From Sipunculus nudus (Eukaryota > Annelida > Sipuncula > Golfingiida > Sipunculidae): DNA of 64,000 bases. Shown here in pieces: positions 24,613-39,600 of the stretch. Numbering within the stretch: position 1 is the first letter of the stretch; each line of letters begins with the position of its first letter. The notes under the pieces were generated by a model. That model did no database searches and had not been told where the DNA came from. It saw only the letters and a list, made by a program, of their open reading frames with translations. The stretch covers positions 56,110,386-56,174,385 of the forward strand of contig CM049322.1 in NCBI GenBank assembly GCA_026874595.1. Direction: 5' to 3'. A program made the position numbers and the translations under genes.

Positions 24613-27600
24613 GTGAGGAATACTAAGGGACCAACCCCATTCACACGTTCGGCCCATTATCATACACACCTCTGTAAAGTGAATGCTTTTTTATTGTTTT
24701 GTTTGGATATGTCCGAACAACACTAAATCGATCACAATCTATTCAATTTGATCTAAAAAGTAACTTAACAGTAAAATTCTGCTGCACAGTTTATCTTCAT
24801 ATGTTTTCGTTAAGGTCTTAGTATCATCTAATTAATAATAATTTTTTTTTCAGAAATTATGAGAACTTCCAAGTACTTGAAGTAGTTCTCATAAAATTTA
24901 TGCCTATGGACAAAATACTACAATACAAGTGGTTGCTTTAATGTTCGCGAAGGTTTCAAATTCGCGAGAGAATATTATCAGGGAAATAAAATCTTCATGT
25001 ATAAGAGGTTCCATCATGAAAGGCAAGTTAAAATGAAAAGAACTTAATATATAATATAAATAATAAATTAACAGATCTTATATGTTCAACTTGATTAAAG
25101 ATCAAGTTGTAATTTATGTCAGATCTTTAAGATTATGTGCCATTAGCCCAATAAAAAATAATGTATGGTTCTCAGGCTCCTCCCTTGCCTATTTTAATCC
25201 CTAACATCAAAATTTTTTATTTTGATTTTCAATAGAAACTCTTAAATTTTGAGCTCCAGCTGCTCAAACATTTCTTTCAAGAAGATAAAATAATACAATA
25301 TTGATCAAATGTCCTTTGTCATGTAGTGCTTTTACCTGTTCAGCAAAAAAAAAAATCTGTTATTATCATGCTTTTCCCTGATCATATGACATTTTTATCA
25401 AAACAAACAAATAAAAGGTAAAAAAAAAAATTAAATTACCCTCCCGCATTGATTTCTGAGAAAAAAGGTGCCTGAGAACCAAACCTTATTTTTGTTTTGC
25501 CTTAGAGAACAATTATTTCAATTATTCGTTCAGTGTTCCCTTGGATCCTGTTCCAATTACATGTATCAGGATTTTGTGGCATATTATTTGATATAATTTA
25601 TTTCTATGTTGTTTTTGTATGTAGTTTTTCAGTATGGTGAGAATCGCTTAAATGGAACCCTCACAAAACACTGAAAAATCAGAAAATGCAAAATTAAGAT
25701 CTCACGAATATCAAATCGACAGTAGTATTTGATTGAATGATAATTTGTTTACAACAATGACAGATCACTTACCAGGTAGAGTATAATTGATACAAATTTA
25801 TAAATATCTTTAAAATTGCATTCATCCGTACAAAACAATGCATGTAAAAACTCAAAAGCTTCTGGAACTGTATCATACCTGGTTCATGTATACTTATTTA
25901 ACATTCAATTAATGTTAATTTGAATTTCTTATAGAATTAATGACACTGGCAACTGGATTTATTTTTAGTATGTTCATATTAGATATAGGTCAACTAGGAT
26001 CAGATTTACCATACAGAGTTTTTGTTAAATTTTGTATATATTCTGAACAAATCCCCCCCCCCACACACACACACACACTTCCTTTCTGAACATTCATGTT
26101 TAACATACCACATTAAACATCAGGTCTGGCTTGATTGCACATATTACATTTAAATATTTGCCTCCGTCAGAAAAGTGCAAGTTTCTGTGTATGTGTGTGT
26201 GTGTATGTTAACAACATAAGTCACACAAATATGAACAAAATCACAAGAAATAAGCAGGACACCTCAGGGAATGGGCCAATGAAGATCTGATTAGATTTTG
26301 GTGTGGATCGGACCATGATCCGGATCCAAGAAAGACTTCCAGGAATATTAACAAACTTGCATCACATATGCCTGATTGAACATGGGAATATAGGCCAACT
26401 ATGTGAAATCAAAAACACTTATTGGGGAATAAATGCACCAATGAACCTGGGAATATGTGCCAATAAGTGAATGAACATGCTGGTTGCGGTGTACCCCACT
26501 TTAATGACCAGAAGTCTGCATTCCTGAGAGTGCATATTTCTAATTTAAAATATATCACACCCTCTCCCCTCCTTGGCCTGTTTGAAATAATAATCTGAAT
26601 GCCAGCATGCCTTTCGTACCATAGTTTTATAAATTATGAAATGAAAAAATGATCCTATTTGTGAACTGAATATGCTGTGTATTTAAGTATGATATTTATA
26701 TATAACTGGGTGTGTCATATAATTTGTGATTTGGTGCCACGAATGTTATCATTCAGTTTTTATTTTAGCTCAGCTGACTTTCAGGCATGATTAGGTATAG
26801 TGATGATCTTTGTCAGTCTGTTCTTTTTGTGGCACAAATCATAACTACCAGACCAAGATACTTAATTTTTACTCCACATCCAAGGAAATCTTTGTAATAT
26901 CTTTTTGGAAACCTGGAATTAGGGCATCTTGGCTTCTCCTCTGCAAGCTTTACAGCAAAAAAAAAAATTTTTTTTAGTACCATGAAAGTCATATAATCTT
27001 CAAAATTCTTGTAGTACAGTGAAACCTGTGTTAAGAGACCACCCATGGGACTGGCCAAAAATGGTCTCAATGCACAGGTGGCCTTATTAGACAGGTCAGC
27101 TATAAAAAGTGAAAAAAAAAGTTTCATTTCACTCAAGGGTGGTCTTAATAGACGGGTGGTCTTATAAGACAGATGGTCTTTGAGAAAGGTTCTACTTTAA
27201 AGTGTGATGCATATTCTGATCTCACATTTTATACTAAAATTGTCTCAATCAGTATTGTGGATGACTATGAATACTCTCAAGGTAAAACCTTAAGAAATTT
27301 AGGATTTCTTGTGAACACTTAACTTTTTAAGTAAGTACTTCAGTTTTTATAGTCGTGGTCCTTTGTCGTCTGTCCAGCTGGCCGTCCGTATGTTAACAGG
27401 GCACGTTTTGAAACCATTGAACCTATGAATCCAAAATTTTGCATACAGTTAGATGTCCCCAGAATCTCCTACCATACCAAAAATTGGGTCACTAGGACTT
27501 CTTTCCTTTAAAATATTAAAGAAAAACCTCTGTTTTCCATAAAAAGCCATTGTTACACTTCAGGGCTGCCTAATATCAAAACCACTTACCTGTTTTTGAT

Positions 27601-30600
27601 CATGTTTAGTATTCATATTCTTCCTTACATTTTCTGTTAACATACCAAAAATTAGGTCAGTATTGAGTATTGTTTTGAAGTTATGGGCCCAAATATATTG
27701 CATTTTTTTTTTAAATCGAGAAATATATTTACTCACTTAACATAAGAATTGCTGAAGCTAGAGACTTTTTTCAGGGATATAAGTTTATTATATCAAGATT
27801 CAATTGTTTACCCAAAATTAGATCTGAATTTTGTAAATTTTTAAAGTTATTAGCATAAATAAAAAATCAATACCTTAAATTTTGTCCAACTTTGGCTATG
27901 GCACGTTTTTTCCCTGTAAGCACTGTTGATTTGATTTTCACAGCATTTATACATAAGGATTTAATCTTTTAAAATCTGAGAATTTCAAAGGAATTGATTG
28001 AAAAGAGAAGCTTTTATTCACGTTTTCATATACTATGTCAAACCCACCTAGTAGCACAGCCTTCACCTATGTTATGTAACTCTCTCCAGGCAGCTTGCCT
28101 TGGCTCAGCTTGGCCACTACCACCAGGCTCCCCTCTGCCCTGCACTCCCCCCCCCTCCCCCAGCTGATGCATAAACTTGATGATTGTTATAATTTTCTGT
28201 ATTTGATTCATTCTTATTCTAGGCTATGCTACATTTTAGATTTTGTATTATACCACCAGGGTTACAATGATTATTGTTCACATTTAATTGTGTCCACAAG
28301 GTGGTGTATTGCTATGAAATATATGTGGATATTCATCAGATAAATAATAAATTATAGCTGAGATAGTAAATAGCACAATGTTGTTTGTCCCTCATTCAAC
28401 CAAGATTGTGTATACTTTATTTTATCAAATTTACTGAATTTTTTATTTTGGTGAATAAAATAAACATGGACTTAAAAAACTCCAATGTGCAAAACTTTTT
28501 AATAGTGAATCAAGGAATAATCTTGAAGATGCCATGTTGTGGCATTATTTTCTTTTAAATTTAGTTTAAACATTTGTGATTTAAAAATAATAGAATATAT
28601 GTGTATGCATAATATGACCCAATATGATGTACAATCTGGATAAATAATGATTGCAACTTAGTATTCTGATATTTTAACTTATATGTTTAGATTTTTTATA
28701 ACAAATTTATAAAACTTGTAAATAAAAAAATAATCCTGAAAAAAAACTATTAATGGAAAAAGTGGATATGCTAAAAAAATAGGCTTTAATATAAACTTAA
28801 ATGCATTATTCCCTTGAAAGTGAAATAAAAGTATTAGTCCATTCTGTCCACTTGCCTGTCCATCTGTAAATTTTTCATATGCATCTCAAAATTTTTACTG
28901 TTTTTCTTCATGACAGTCTTGTCAGAGAATTAGTTTTGCAATCATATATTTAGAACTTTAACCAAGTAGGAGGGCCATATCCTCTTAGCTTCTCATATGC
29001 TCATAAATATGAAAAACATTACAATAGAATATTTTGCATTTGCAAAAATTTCAAACTTCAGCTGAGCGCCGTGACCCATGGGTCCCTTGTTCCCCCAATC
29101 AAATTCATAAAACAAAATGCTTAAAAAATTCTCACATGACTTCAAAAGTGGTGACTTTTCAAATTGTGCACATTTTTGCCTCGTATTTGATATACATTTA
29201 ATTCAAGCAGTTTCTTTGAAGACGAAAAACACTGGTGACCTTTTCTTTGACTTTCAGGTCAAATCAGCTGCAATACAGTATCAACAGTATTCTCATAACT
29301 ATTTAGCAAACCTGTGAGCTTATGCGATGGTGTGGCGTTGTCTGGCGTCCGGCGTCCATCGTCTGTACGTTAACCCATACGATCTTGAAAAGGGCAAGAG
29401 TTAGCATTAAAAAATTTTCTGCAAAAAATAAGTCATCTAAAAACTCAATCGGATTTTGCTTATTTTTTTGGCTAACTGCATTTTCTTAGATTTTATAGAG
29501 AAAAAGCTAAAAAAGCTTTAAAAATCTTCTCCGAAACTGTTCAGCCAAATTGTCCAATATTTCACAGAAATGATCCCTATTAACAATCTCTATTTAGTTT
29601 GTTCGAATGGTTTAAGTTCGGTGATTTTTAGCCGAGTTACAGCTAGTTGAACTTAGTCATCTGTCCAAAAAAGCATACTAAAATTACAATCTTAGAAACG
29701 TCTGGAGCTGTCATCACCAAATTTTATGCCAATGTTGGTCACATGAGTCATGTCTGAAATTGAGGTATTGGTGGCGCACCTGCATCAGCCTTTTTTGAAC
29801 GGGGGTCATCAGTGCCCGTATCATACTGACAGCTACAAAAAACTTCTTCTCTGAAACCATTTGGCCAAATTGTTTAATATCGCACAAAAATTATCCAAGG
29901 ATAGTGCATTCTGAAGTTTGTTCAAATGGTCTCAGTTCAGTGACTTTTGGCTGAGTTATGGGAAGCTGAATTTAGTCATATGCCATAACAGCCCATTTTA
30001 GCTCAGTGGCTACAAAGATCTTCTTCTCAAAAACCACTGGGCCAAATTCTCAAATCTCACACATTAATTATCCTTAGATGTTGATAATTCAAGTTTGTTC
30101 AAATGGTTTCGGTTCAGTGATTTTTGGCTGAGTTATTGGAAGCTGAACTTAGCCATTTTGCTTTATTTTCCCATATGAGTTATAAACCTGCAAAACGTTT
30201 TTTGATTGACACCACTGAGGCCAATTTGTTTAATATTTTACAAGAATAATCCCCTGAATAATTCTTATAATAATTGTCTTTTATGGTTCCAAAGAATGAA
30301 TTTGGATGAATAATAAAGATTGAATTGAGTCATTTTAACATATATGTTAGCTGTCTGAAGTAGATACATCTAGCCTGGAACCAGCTTATCAGCATCCGTC
30401 ACATCATGCTCCAGACATTTAGATTTCAGGTTATCTTTGGTTAATATTGACAAGAATGTTTTTTTAAAAACTTTTAAAAAATGTAGATTTATGATTTTAG
30501 ATTTTCCTCATGCCAGGCAATGTTTACAATCACAGGTATACATTAACCCATACTATTTCGAAAATGAGTGGAGCTAGCGTCATGAAATTTAATGCAAAAA

Positions 30601-33600
30601 ATTAGCCATCTGAAAAAAATTGGCATTTTCTTAGATTTTATAGCGAAAAAAGCTAAAAAACCTTTAAAAATCTTCTCCTCTGAAACAGTCAAGCCAATTT
30701 GTTCAATATTTCACAGAAATATTCTTTTATGCCATCTCTCTCAAGTTTGTTCAAATGGTTCAAGTTAGATGAATTTTGGCCAAATTACAGGAAGTTGAAC
30801 CTAGTCATCTGTCTAAAAAGCATACTAAAATGACAATCTCAGAAACGGCCAGAGTTATCATCACCAAATTTTATGCCAGTGCAATTTGGTCACATGACTC
30901 ATATTTGAAGTTGCAGATTTTGATGTGCCACCTACATTGACCTGTTTTTTTATTGGCAAAAACCTCATAATTTTAGCCTCTTTCAGCTTAAAATGTTTAT
31001 GATAAAACTGTCAAGTTGAATCATTCAATTTTTCAAAAGAATTATCATAGGACATGGTTCTTTCAATCATACCAGAAAAACTTAATTGGTCTTATGGCCA
31101 TTATTATGTCTAACTCAAACTGAGGACTGCAAAACTGTTCTTCTACAAAATTATTGTTTCAATTATAACTTCTGTTACATGGCACAAAAATTATTCTTAG
31201 ATGGCCTTTGTTCAAGTTTACTTGAATGATTTTTGGTAGAAATATTGGACCTTTAACAATGAAAGAACTGAATCTTTTATTATTCTAGATATTTTGAATA
31301 AAAAAAAGTTTATGAATATTTCAGCTTGAAAAAAAAAGCATTTTAGCCAAAGTCTTTCAGTATGTGTAAACAGATTTGCCAACAGGCCAAGATTGTGTCT
31401 GTATATTTAAATAGGTTAAGAAACTGCCAACTGTTTCAGATTTGGCAATAGATCAAGAGTTCATTCAGTGCAGCCAGATATAGGTCAAGAGTTCAGTCAG
31501 TGCAGCCAAGCACAAGGCATGTGATCCCCTCATGGGTGACATGTGAACACCTCATGGGCAGCATGTGATAAACTCATGGGCAGCATGTGATCATCTCATG
31601 GGTGTCATGCCCCTCAGGGCTGCATGTGGAGCCAATCTATTTATAGCTTTGGCAGACTGCCAACTGTATCAGATTAGGCAACAGGTCAAGAGTTCACTTA
31701 GTGCAGCCAGGTACAGGTCAAAAGTTCACCAATTCTAGCCAGGTGCAGGTCATGAGTTCACTCAGTGTAGTAGCCTGCGCTAGAAAATTTGTCACAGTTC
31801 ACTCGGGGCAACTGCCTTTCTCACCTAAGCCTGGTCAGCCCCTTGCATCAGACTTAAGGTAAGTTTGATGTATTGGCCTAATATTCTGACCTGTCTATTT
31901 GTCTTTGATGGGTTTCTTGTTCACAAGACAGGTGTCACCACCTACAATGACATTTGCACAGTGTGTGACTTTTGTGCCTGCTTATTTCTATTGAGGAATT
32001 AATATATCATCCTGAAATTGGGCATATTTATACCTATCATATTTTAATTATCGTATACTTGTCATATACAAGACTGGTGGTGCCACCTACAATAATTTTT
32101 TGCACAGTGTGTGTCCCTGCTTATTTCTCAGGAGGGGTTTGATATATCAGTCTGAACTTGGGCATATGTTTTTGTAGCATTTTTAACAGGGTTGGCACAA
32201 TCTTCCCGGAGGGAAGGGAAGGGAAGGGAAGAAATACTTTCTTCCCGGAAGGGAAGAAATACTTTCTTCCCACCATTTCTTCCCAGGGAAGAAATAGATT
32301 TACAACATACCTGTCATTCACGTTGTTCAAGTGACATTTTGGCATATCATATTTGTGCAAATCAGAGAGACAACTTTTGTTATATAAAAAGCTTGCAAAC
32401 AGACCCTTAGTAGGTGATTGTTATGTGATTTGAGTGATGGGGCTGGATGGTATAGTCTTTAGCCGAGTTGTTGTTGCTGGTGCTGAAGGCTTGGCTTCTG
32501 CTGAGTGATTAAGATGAGTACATACACTGCAGGGATGGAGTTTGGCTTGTAGATTTGAGCTGGTGTTTGGGTGAATAATTAGGATGAACTCAACATGAGT
32601 ACATACCCTGCAGGGGTGGAGTTTGGCTTGGACAGTTGAGCTGAGTAATTAGGATGAACTCAACATCAACTCACACTCCAGTGGACTTGAGCTGGTGTTT
32701 GGGTGAATAATTAGGATGAACTCAACATGAGTACATACCCTGCAGGGGTGGAGTTTGGCTTGGACAGTTGAGCTGAGTAATTAGGATGAACTCAACATCA
32801 ACTCACACTCCAGTGGTGCCTGCACTGTGGGGTTGGTTTTCCAGCTGAGTAATTAAGATGAGCTCAATCTGAGTTCATTTTGAGTAACTGCTCACTAATG
32901 AGTAGATTACTTAGTTACTGGTCTAGAGGAGGGCTGATATAACCTGACCATATAAAACATTGACATAACTGATCTGCCTCAGTCTGGATGAGTGAGATAA
33001 AGTGTCAGTGTCACTGTTCTCAGTTTGTCAGTTTGATGATTTTATAATGTACAAGGGTGGCAGGAATAGGAAGCCAGTATGGGCTCACTACACAGAAGTC
33101 CAGACAGATGGAAAAATGATGGTTGAATGCAACTACTGCAAAAGTAAACAGCTGCCTAAAGCATGCAGAATGGAGAATCACTATAAGAAGTGTAACAGCA
33201 AGCCAAGTGTTACAGCACCTGTGGGAAATAAGCGCCCACTGATTTCCGAAGATGTCTGCGAACAACCACCTGCCAAGAAGATATCACAAGGCGGCCTTGA
33301 TGCTCATGTGTTGCGCACATCAGAGAGTTCAAAGAACAAGATTGACCAGAACCTAGCCAGATTTTTCTTCCCCTGTAATGTTCCCTTCTCAGTTGTGGAA
33401 CATCCATCCTTCCTGGCATTGTTAGAGACTCTACGACCAGGGTATGCACCGCCAACCAGGAACACACTGGCAGGAAAACTTCTGGATCAAGTCTGCACGG
33501 AACTGGAGAACGAAATGAAGAAGGACCTGCAGGACCAGGTGGTTACCCTCGTGGAAGATGGATGGTCCAATATACATAATGACCCTGTGGTTGCAACATG

Positions 33601-36600
33601 CTTACAGACAGACTCTAAAACCTACTTTCTGGATGGTATTGAAACTGGTGATCTTCCAAAAACTGCTGAAAACTGTAAGAACTTATGTCAACAGAGCATA
33701 AAGAATGCTGAACAGCGCTTTGGTTGTGTTGTAAAAAATATAGTTACAGACAACGCAAAGAACATGGAGAGGATGAGGGATGCCCTTCAAAAAGACGATC
33801 CAGATTGAATGTCTACGGTTGCTCAGCTCACTGGTTGAACTTACTTGGTGCTGATTTGACTCCTACTGCTGTCATCAAACACATTATAGAGATAAACAAG
33901 TACTACCGTAATCATCATCGTCCATCAGCCTGGTTGAAGGAGCACACAGGTAGTGTTAGACCTCAGCTTCCTGGTGACACCCGCTGGAAAAGTCAGCTTC
34001 ACACAGTGGACACCTACCTGACCAACCGAGCATTCATGGTACTTATCACCCAGGACCACGAATGTGACATTGATCGAAGCATTATTACCAAGGTCAATGA
34101 TCACAATCTCTTCTGTCAAGCCAGGGATCTACGAGATCAGCTCAAGCCTATCGCTAATGCTCTTGACATCTGCCAACGTGACAACACTGGTCTTGCCCAA
34201 GTGTGTGAGGTTTGGCTGGACCTACTGGATCGTCCAGAACTCCAGGGCCACAGGGCTGCTGTCTCCAAGAGATTCAACCAAGCAGTCCAGCCATGTCTAC
34301 TGGCAGCTCACCTACTACATCCAACATACCAAGGTCAGCGACTCACTACTGGACAGCAGCAGCAAGTTATGGACTGGTTGGCAAAGCGTAACCCAGAGTA
34401 CATCGCAGCTGCAATCAGCTTTCAGACGAAGTCCCCACCATATCCAGCATTCTACTTCTCTGCCACATCACTGCCTGCCGTAACTTGGTGGAGGGGAATC
34501 AAGAAAGCCAGCCCTACTCTACCTGCAGGATTTGCCGAGTTAGCAGTGAATCTCCACACAGCATGTGCATCCTCTGCATCCATTGAACGCGTGTTCTCAA
34601 CCATGGGTATGGTCCAGTCAAAACTTCGAAACAGACTTGGTGTGGAGCGTACAAATAAGCTTGTGTTTGCATACAGGATGCTGCGTTTAAAAATTTTTTA
34701 AAGAAATTAATTTCCTTTCAAATAATTTTAACAATTAATGATTCAAAATATATTTAAATCAAGTGTGCATAATTAGGTGACATATGAGCCAAATTTGGGA
34801 TACAAAGGTGCAATTTATAAAAGTGAATTCTTAATCAAGTTCTGTTTTCAGATATTCATTATTTTGCAGATTTATAAAATATATATTTTTATGATAATAA
34901 AATCATCTGTAAGCATTATTTGATGTTTTATGAGCAAAATTAGGGATAGGTGATAATGCAATTTAGAACTGGGAATCATTTTTGATATTCAGATATATCT
35001 GTTATATTGCAAATGTATAAAACTGATAAATCTGGAAAATATTTGATAAAATAAAAAAAGAATGAGTTATGCAAACCTTTATTAATTAATTTCCTGCCTC
35101 AGCAGAATGTGAAATAAAATATGAAGGGATTAGCTTTGTTTGTCTTCCTGTCCATCAGTCCATTTTTAAACTGAGATTCAGTAATTAAATGGATGAACTT
35201 TTTTCCTGTGAGCACTGTTGACTTATATATTTCAAATCCTGTATGTCTGTGCAGAGATTTTGTAACTTCATCCTTCCTCTGCAGAACAGGAAATAGATGA
35301 TGAGCTTTTGTTTGTCCACCTGTTTATTTGTCCATTTTTAAATATTCATTAATTATATAAATCAACTTTTTTCAGCATTTGTGCAAATTTCTCAACAATT
35401 AGCAAATTAATATTTATCCACAGAAATATGGTGTGCTCATTGATCATGGACAGTTTTATCAGTAAAACATGAATATATTCTAGAACGTTTTATTTTGCAA
35501 AGCTGGTAAAAGAATTACAAGTGAAAAAAAAAGAGTCAAAATATTTGTCTTAAATTTGTGAATGTTGACATAATGTGATAAAATTATCCTCAGCAGACCA
35601 GAAGTTCCATTTCATATACTTTAATGCCTTGTGGTATATAATCATTCATAATTCAACGTGAAAAATCTGCAGGATGCAATGACAAGGCAGAGATTGATTC
35701 ACTGTACAATGGCGACCTCTAGAGGAGCATATTCACATTAATTCACGTTCCAGACACTCTGTAGTAAGCGCATGCGCACTTTACAAAACATTTTGTTTAC
35801 ATGTGCCCTGGAAAGGCATGCACACTTGGTGATGTGTGAGATCACGGCTCAGTCACATGACTATTCGTTATTGCTCACATGGTTTTCGTAGACTTGACTG
35901 AAAGAGGAAGTGTAAGAGTACGATAAGGGGAATAACCCGTTATTGTCAACTCTCTTGGTGAAGGACTGTTTCTTGTTGGACCCAAAGGGCGAGAAATGGG
36001 TCAGAGGTCATGGCCACTTGCGGTACGGACTAAAATCCAGATGTCGGATGTTAGATGCCTTATCGTATGAGATAAGCCCAACGTCAAGCGCGTACTCCAT
36101 GCTGTCCACAATGCAGCAACAGATTCACAACATAAATTAAAGTGTATCCAGTTTAATTATTGTATATGTATAGTAATGTTTTCACATGTTATAAATATGA
36201 TATCATATGGAGTCACATTTTACTCTTTGTCTACAATAAAATAAAAGGCAGCCCTTATTTCAACCCCCGTGAATTAAAATAAGGGATGCTTATTTCCGCT
36301 CCCCCTAATGAAAATGCCTGTACGGGCATTATGTATATTTTTGCACTTAAAGTGACCAGAATTACGTGTTCATTCTCTTCAGTTATGCAGAAGGGTCGAA
36401 ATTGTTGCTTTTCACAAAATCCTCTTTCACGTAGTAATTAAATCTATAAGAGCAATATGGACATATGGTTACACATTAACTTCCTTAAACAATTGAGCTT
36501 TTTTAGTTTCTATACTGAAATGCATTTCATTTTAATGCATTAAACAAATTATTGAAGTTTACAATTTATGATTTGCAGAGTAATACCTGACAATTAAAAT

Positions 36601-39600
36601 ACATTCATATTTCCCATTCATATTTTTCAAAGACAAAAGTACTTACATTTTCCTGCTGATAAATGGTTCAACTAGTTGATTAATAATTTTGAAAATGTAT
36701 ATTCTGAACATGAGAACTAACTTAAAGTTGCACAAGAATGGCGAGGAAGACACGGACAGCACTTGAATTCTTATCAGTGGATAGTTGGCACCTCATCATT
36801 GAGCCCTGCGTTTTGTGTCCGTATGTTCAGAGCTACAGTCTGTTCATTGTTCAAAATATTAGGTCAAGTCCAGACAGTCAAACTAGACTGGCCCCTGTTA
36901 CTCTGGTTGATTGTTGTTTCAGTAATTTACCATACCATGCACTGATTCCATCTTGAACATTTTTTTACTGTGGTGTCAAAATAGGTGAAAATAACTAGAA
37001 ATAAAATTAAAACTATACAAGAAACATAGGATGCTATGACTATTGAGACTATACTAGTAGATATGAATCTCAAAAGTGAAATCACTAAAACATTCATTTT
37101 TATCATATATCATTATCCTTTAGAGCTGCTGTAAATAAAACTGTGTTCTAACAACATTGAACTATTCTATATCTAACATGGGGAGTGGTAACGCGAAAGG
37201 GGGGGGGGGGGGGCTAATGGAAATACACCGCGGATAAATCATATTCTATTTACTAACGTCACAGATAAATTAGTGTGTTAATTTAAATTTATAGATTCAA
37301 TTTGTGTGGGTTTTAGTCCAACTATAGACATCTGATATCTGACATTCGGTTTCTAGTCCCTGTCCTGTGTTTCAGAAGCGGATCCGGGGGGGGGGGGGCA
37401 GGGGGTCCGGACCCCCCCCCCCCCCTTTTCATCAGAAACAACGTTTTTGTAAGGGCTTCAGACAAAATTTTGCCGCCTGACCCCCCCCCCCCCCCCCCTT
37501 TTTCAGACCTTAGTACCTTTTTTAGGGGTTTCATTTGTCCTCCTGGGTTGGACCCCCCCCCTTTTCCCAAATCCTGAATCCGCCCCTGTGTTTATCCTGA
37601 GGTTGTATGTCCATCCCGATGCCACAAGAAAAAAGTTAAAATATTTTGATAATAATATTTTTCATTGGCAAGTGTGTCTGATTAGTTTGCATAATTTGTG
37701 GATTTAACATCAAGGGGAGCTTGATTTATTTTTAATATTAAATCAGTTGGGTTCTGGTTTTTGCAATTTTCAGAATAGCAAAATGTGAATCATGAAAATG
37801 TGTTCTAATTACGTACATGTAAAATCCCCGGAGATTATTTTATATTGTAACATAAAATCGTACAACATGTGAATTGATCCGCTTATTAAAAGGATATTTT
37901 ATGCTATAGTCTCGATCAAGACTGAAGTGACTAGCTAGGCTACTTCATTCATTCAACGTCACTCGGGTCCGGTCTCACTAATTTGATGAAAGAAGATAAA
38001 AGAGCATGGAAGAAGATGAAAGAGGATTTAAATTAACATATAGAATGATTATGTACTTCAAAATTCCATAATTTACCCAATTTTGTTATCTGTTTCATCA
38101 ATAATATACCTGGGGTAACAAAAAAGTTTATTATATTCAGTAGTAGTATAGGTTTAGTTTCAGCCAGGTTGTTTTGTATAGACTGGTACCCTACCGTCAC
38201 AGATGCTTGTTAATATATCCCATTACACAAGAAGAGAACTGGTCTATGAGCTTTACATATGCTGTGCTGAAACATAAAAATATGATTACAGATATGTCTT
38301 TTTATATTTTTTAAGTATATATAAGGGGAGATGGAACACAAATATATGGCATGGCGCACCTGCACAGCATAAAGGCTCTTCATATACAACTATAATTGAA
38401 TTTTAAGAGAAATGATAAAAAATTGAAGCAATATTTTATATACTGTACAAGTATACTGAAAAATTAATATATAATATACATTATAAATATAGAAACTATG
38501 GACACTATATATACACACCTAACCATGCAAAGATTACTTGTAATTATTATATCTTAAGAGAATAACATGCATATAACTTATAAGCTGTGCAATGTTCTTT
38601 TTATTCTGAATTAACATCCTGACACACACCCTGAGAGTATGTTAGCAGGTTTGGCAAGTGACTTTCTTCATGTGGAAGGGTACCAGTCTGAATCAGATAT
38701 AGGGGACATAATTCAGATATATACTGAAAGCGTATTAACAGTAAATAGATCTCAAGAGAACTGATTTATAATTACCAGATATGTAAGTTATATTGTAAAT
38801 AATGGTAAATTATGAATTTTGAAAGTAAATATTAATTATTACTGGTAATCTTAGCTATCTTTCATCCTCTTTCATCTTATTTCATCAAATTAATGAGACC
38901 CCTCAGGTCCCATGACAAATCTTATACATATATCAGATTTATGAGTATCAGCATAATTGCTTGAATCGTTATTCATAGGGTAATTAAGCAAGAAATTTAC
39001 TATAGACGCAGTTGTGGCTTTGTGCACAGAGGCACAACTGGGTCTCGGAGATAAGCAGTTTTTACTCCAGTATTTCTTTATTATCAAGATCTGAAAAAAA
39101 ATTTCACCTGCAGTTTACTGCACAACTCTGATAACCCCATAAATAACGATACGAGCTGTTCTGGTTTCAGACTTTCAGCCCCCATATTTTGACCTTCCAT
39201 GTTCCTCTTTCAAGCTTTTAATTGCTTCAATCATCCGACTTGCTACATCCAGATTTTAGTCCCTACCAGGTAGGAACAAGTTGTTGCGGAGTGGCCTCTA
39301 GTGGAGACAGCTTGCTTCGTAAACATGGTCGTTACGAAAGGGGAGGAATCCTGAGCAACATGCCCACAGATTGATGGGACTAAGCAACTCCAGACGTAGA
39401 TCAAGGATGGACCACGAGACGGGGGAGTCCCCGGAAGCCGGCGGATCCCGGTCAAGACGAGATGACGACGAGCCAGACCTGGCCACGATACTATCGTATC
39501 TGATACGGAGCGGACAGGTCAGGATCTTCTCTCAAGACGACCCGCCGACTGATGATATGGATGAAGAAGATGATGATGACGATGATGAGTGGGTTGCACC

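Noticed and set aside
24526-24726. Single 66-codon ORF from the first ATG
   Set aside because: Only the first 29 codons look coding; the GTGAGG donor and phase match to exon 2 explain the rest as intron.
29310-31130. Long family B stretch as a degraded retrotransposon with coding
   Set aside because: No reverse transcriptase or integrase motif could be seen in any frame.
34064-34483. Third-frame open reading frame of 139 codons in the transposase
   Set aside because: Shadow of the real transposase frame, with no recognisable domain.
35943-36140. 65-codon open frame starting inside the decayed exon copy
   Set aside because: It is in another frame from the exon it derives from and has no homology.
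37322-37570. Glycine- and proline-rich frames at G or C tracts (also 7.4 and 23.4 kb)
   Set aside because: They are products of homopolymers inside repeat elements.
39371-39373. TTG immediately before the DCAF11 ATG as a start
   Set aside because: The ATG at 39374 matches the family start (MG..NS); TTG initiation is not needed.
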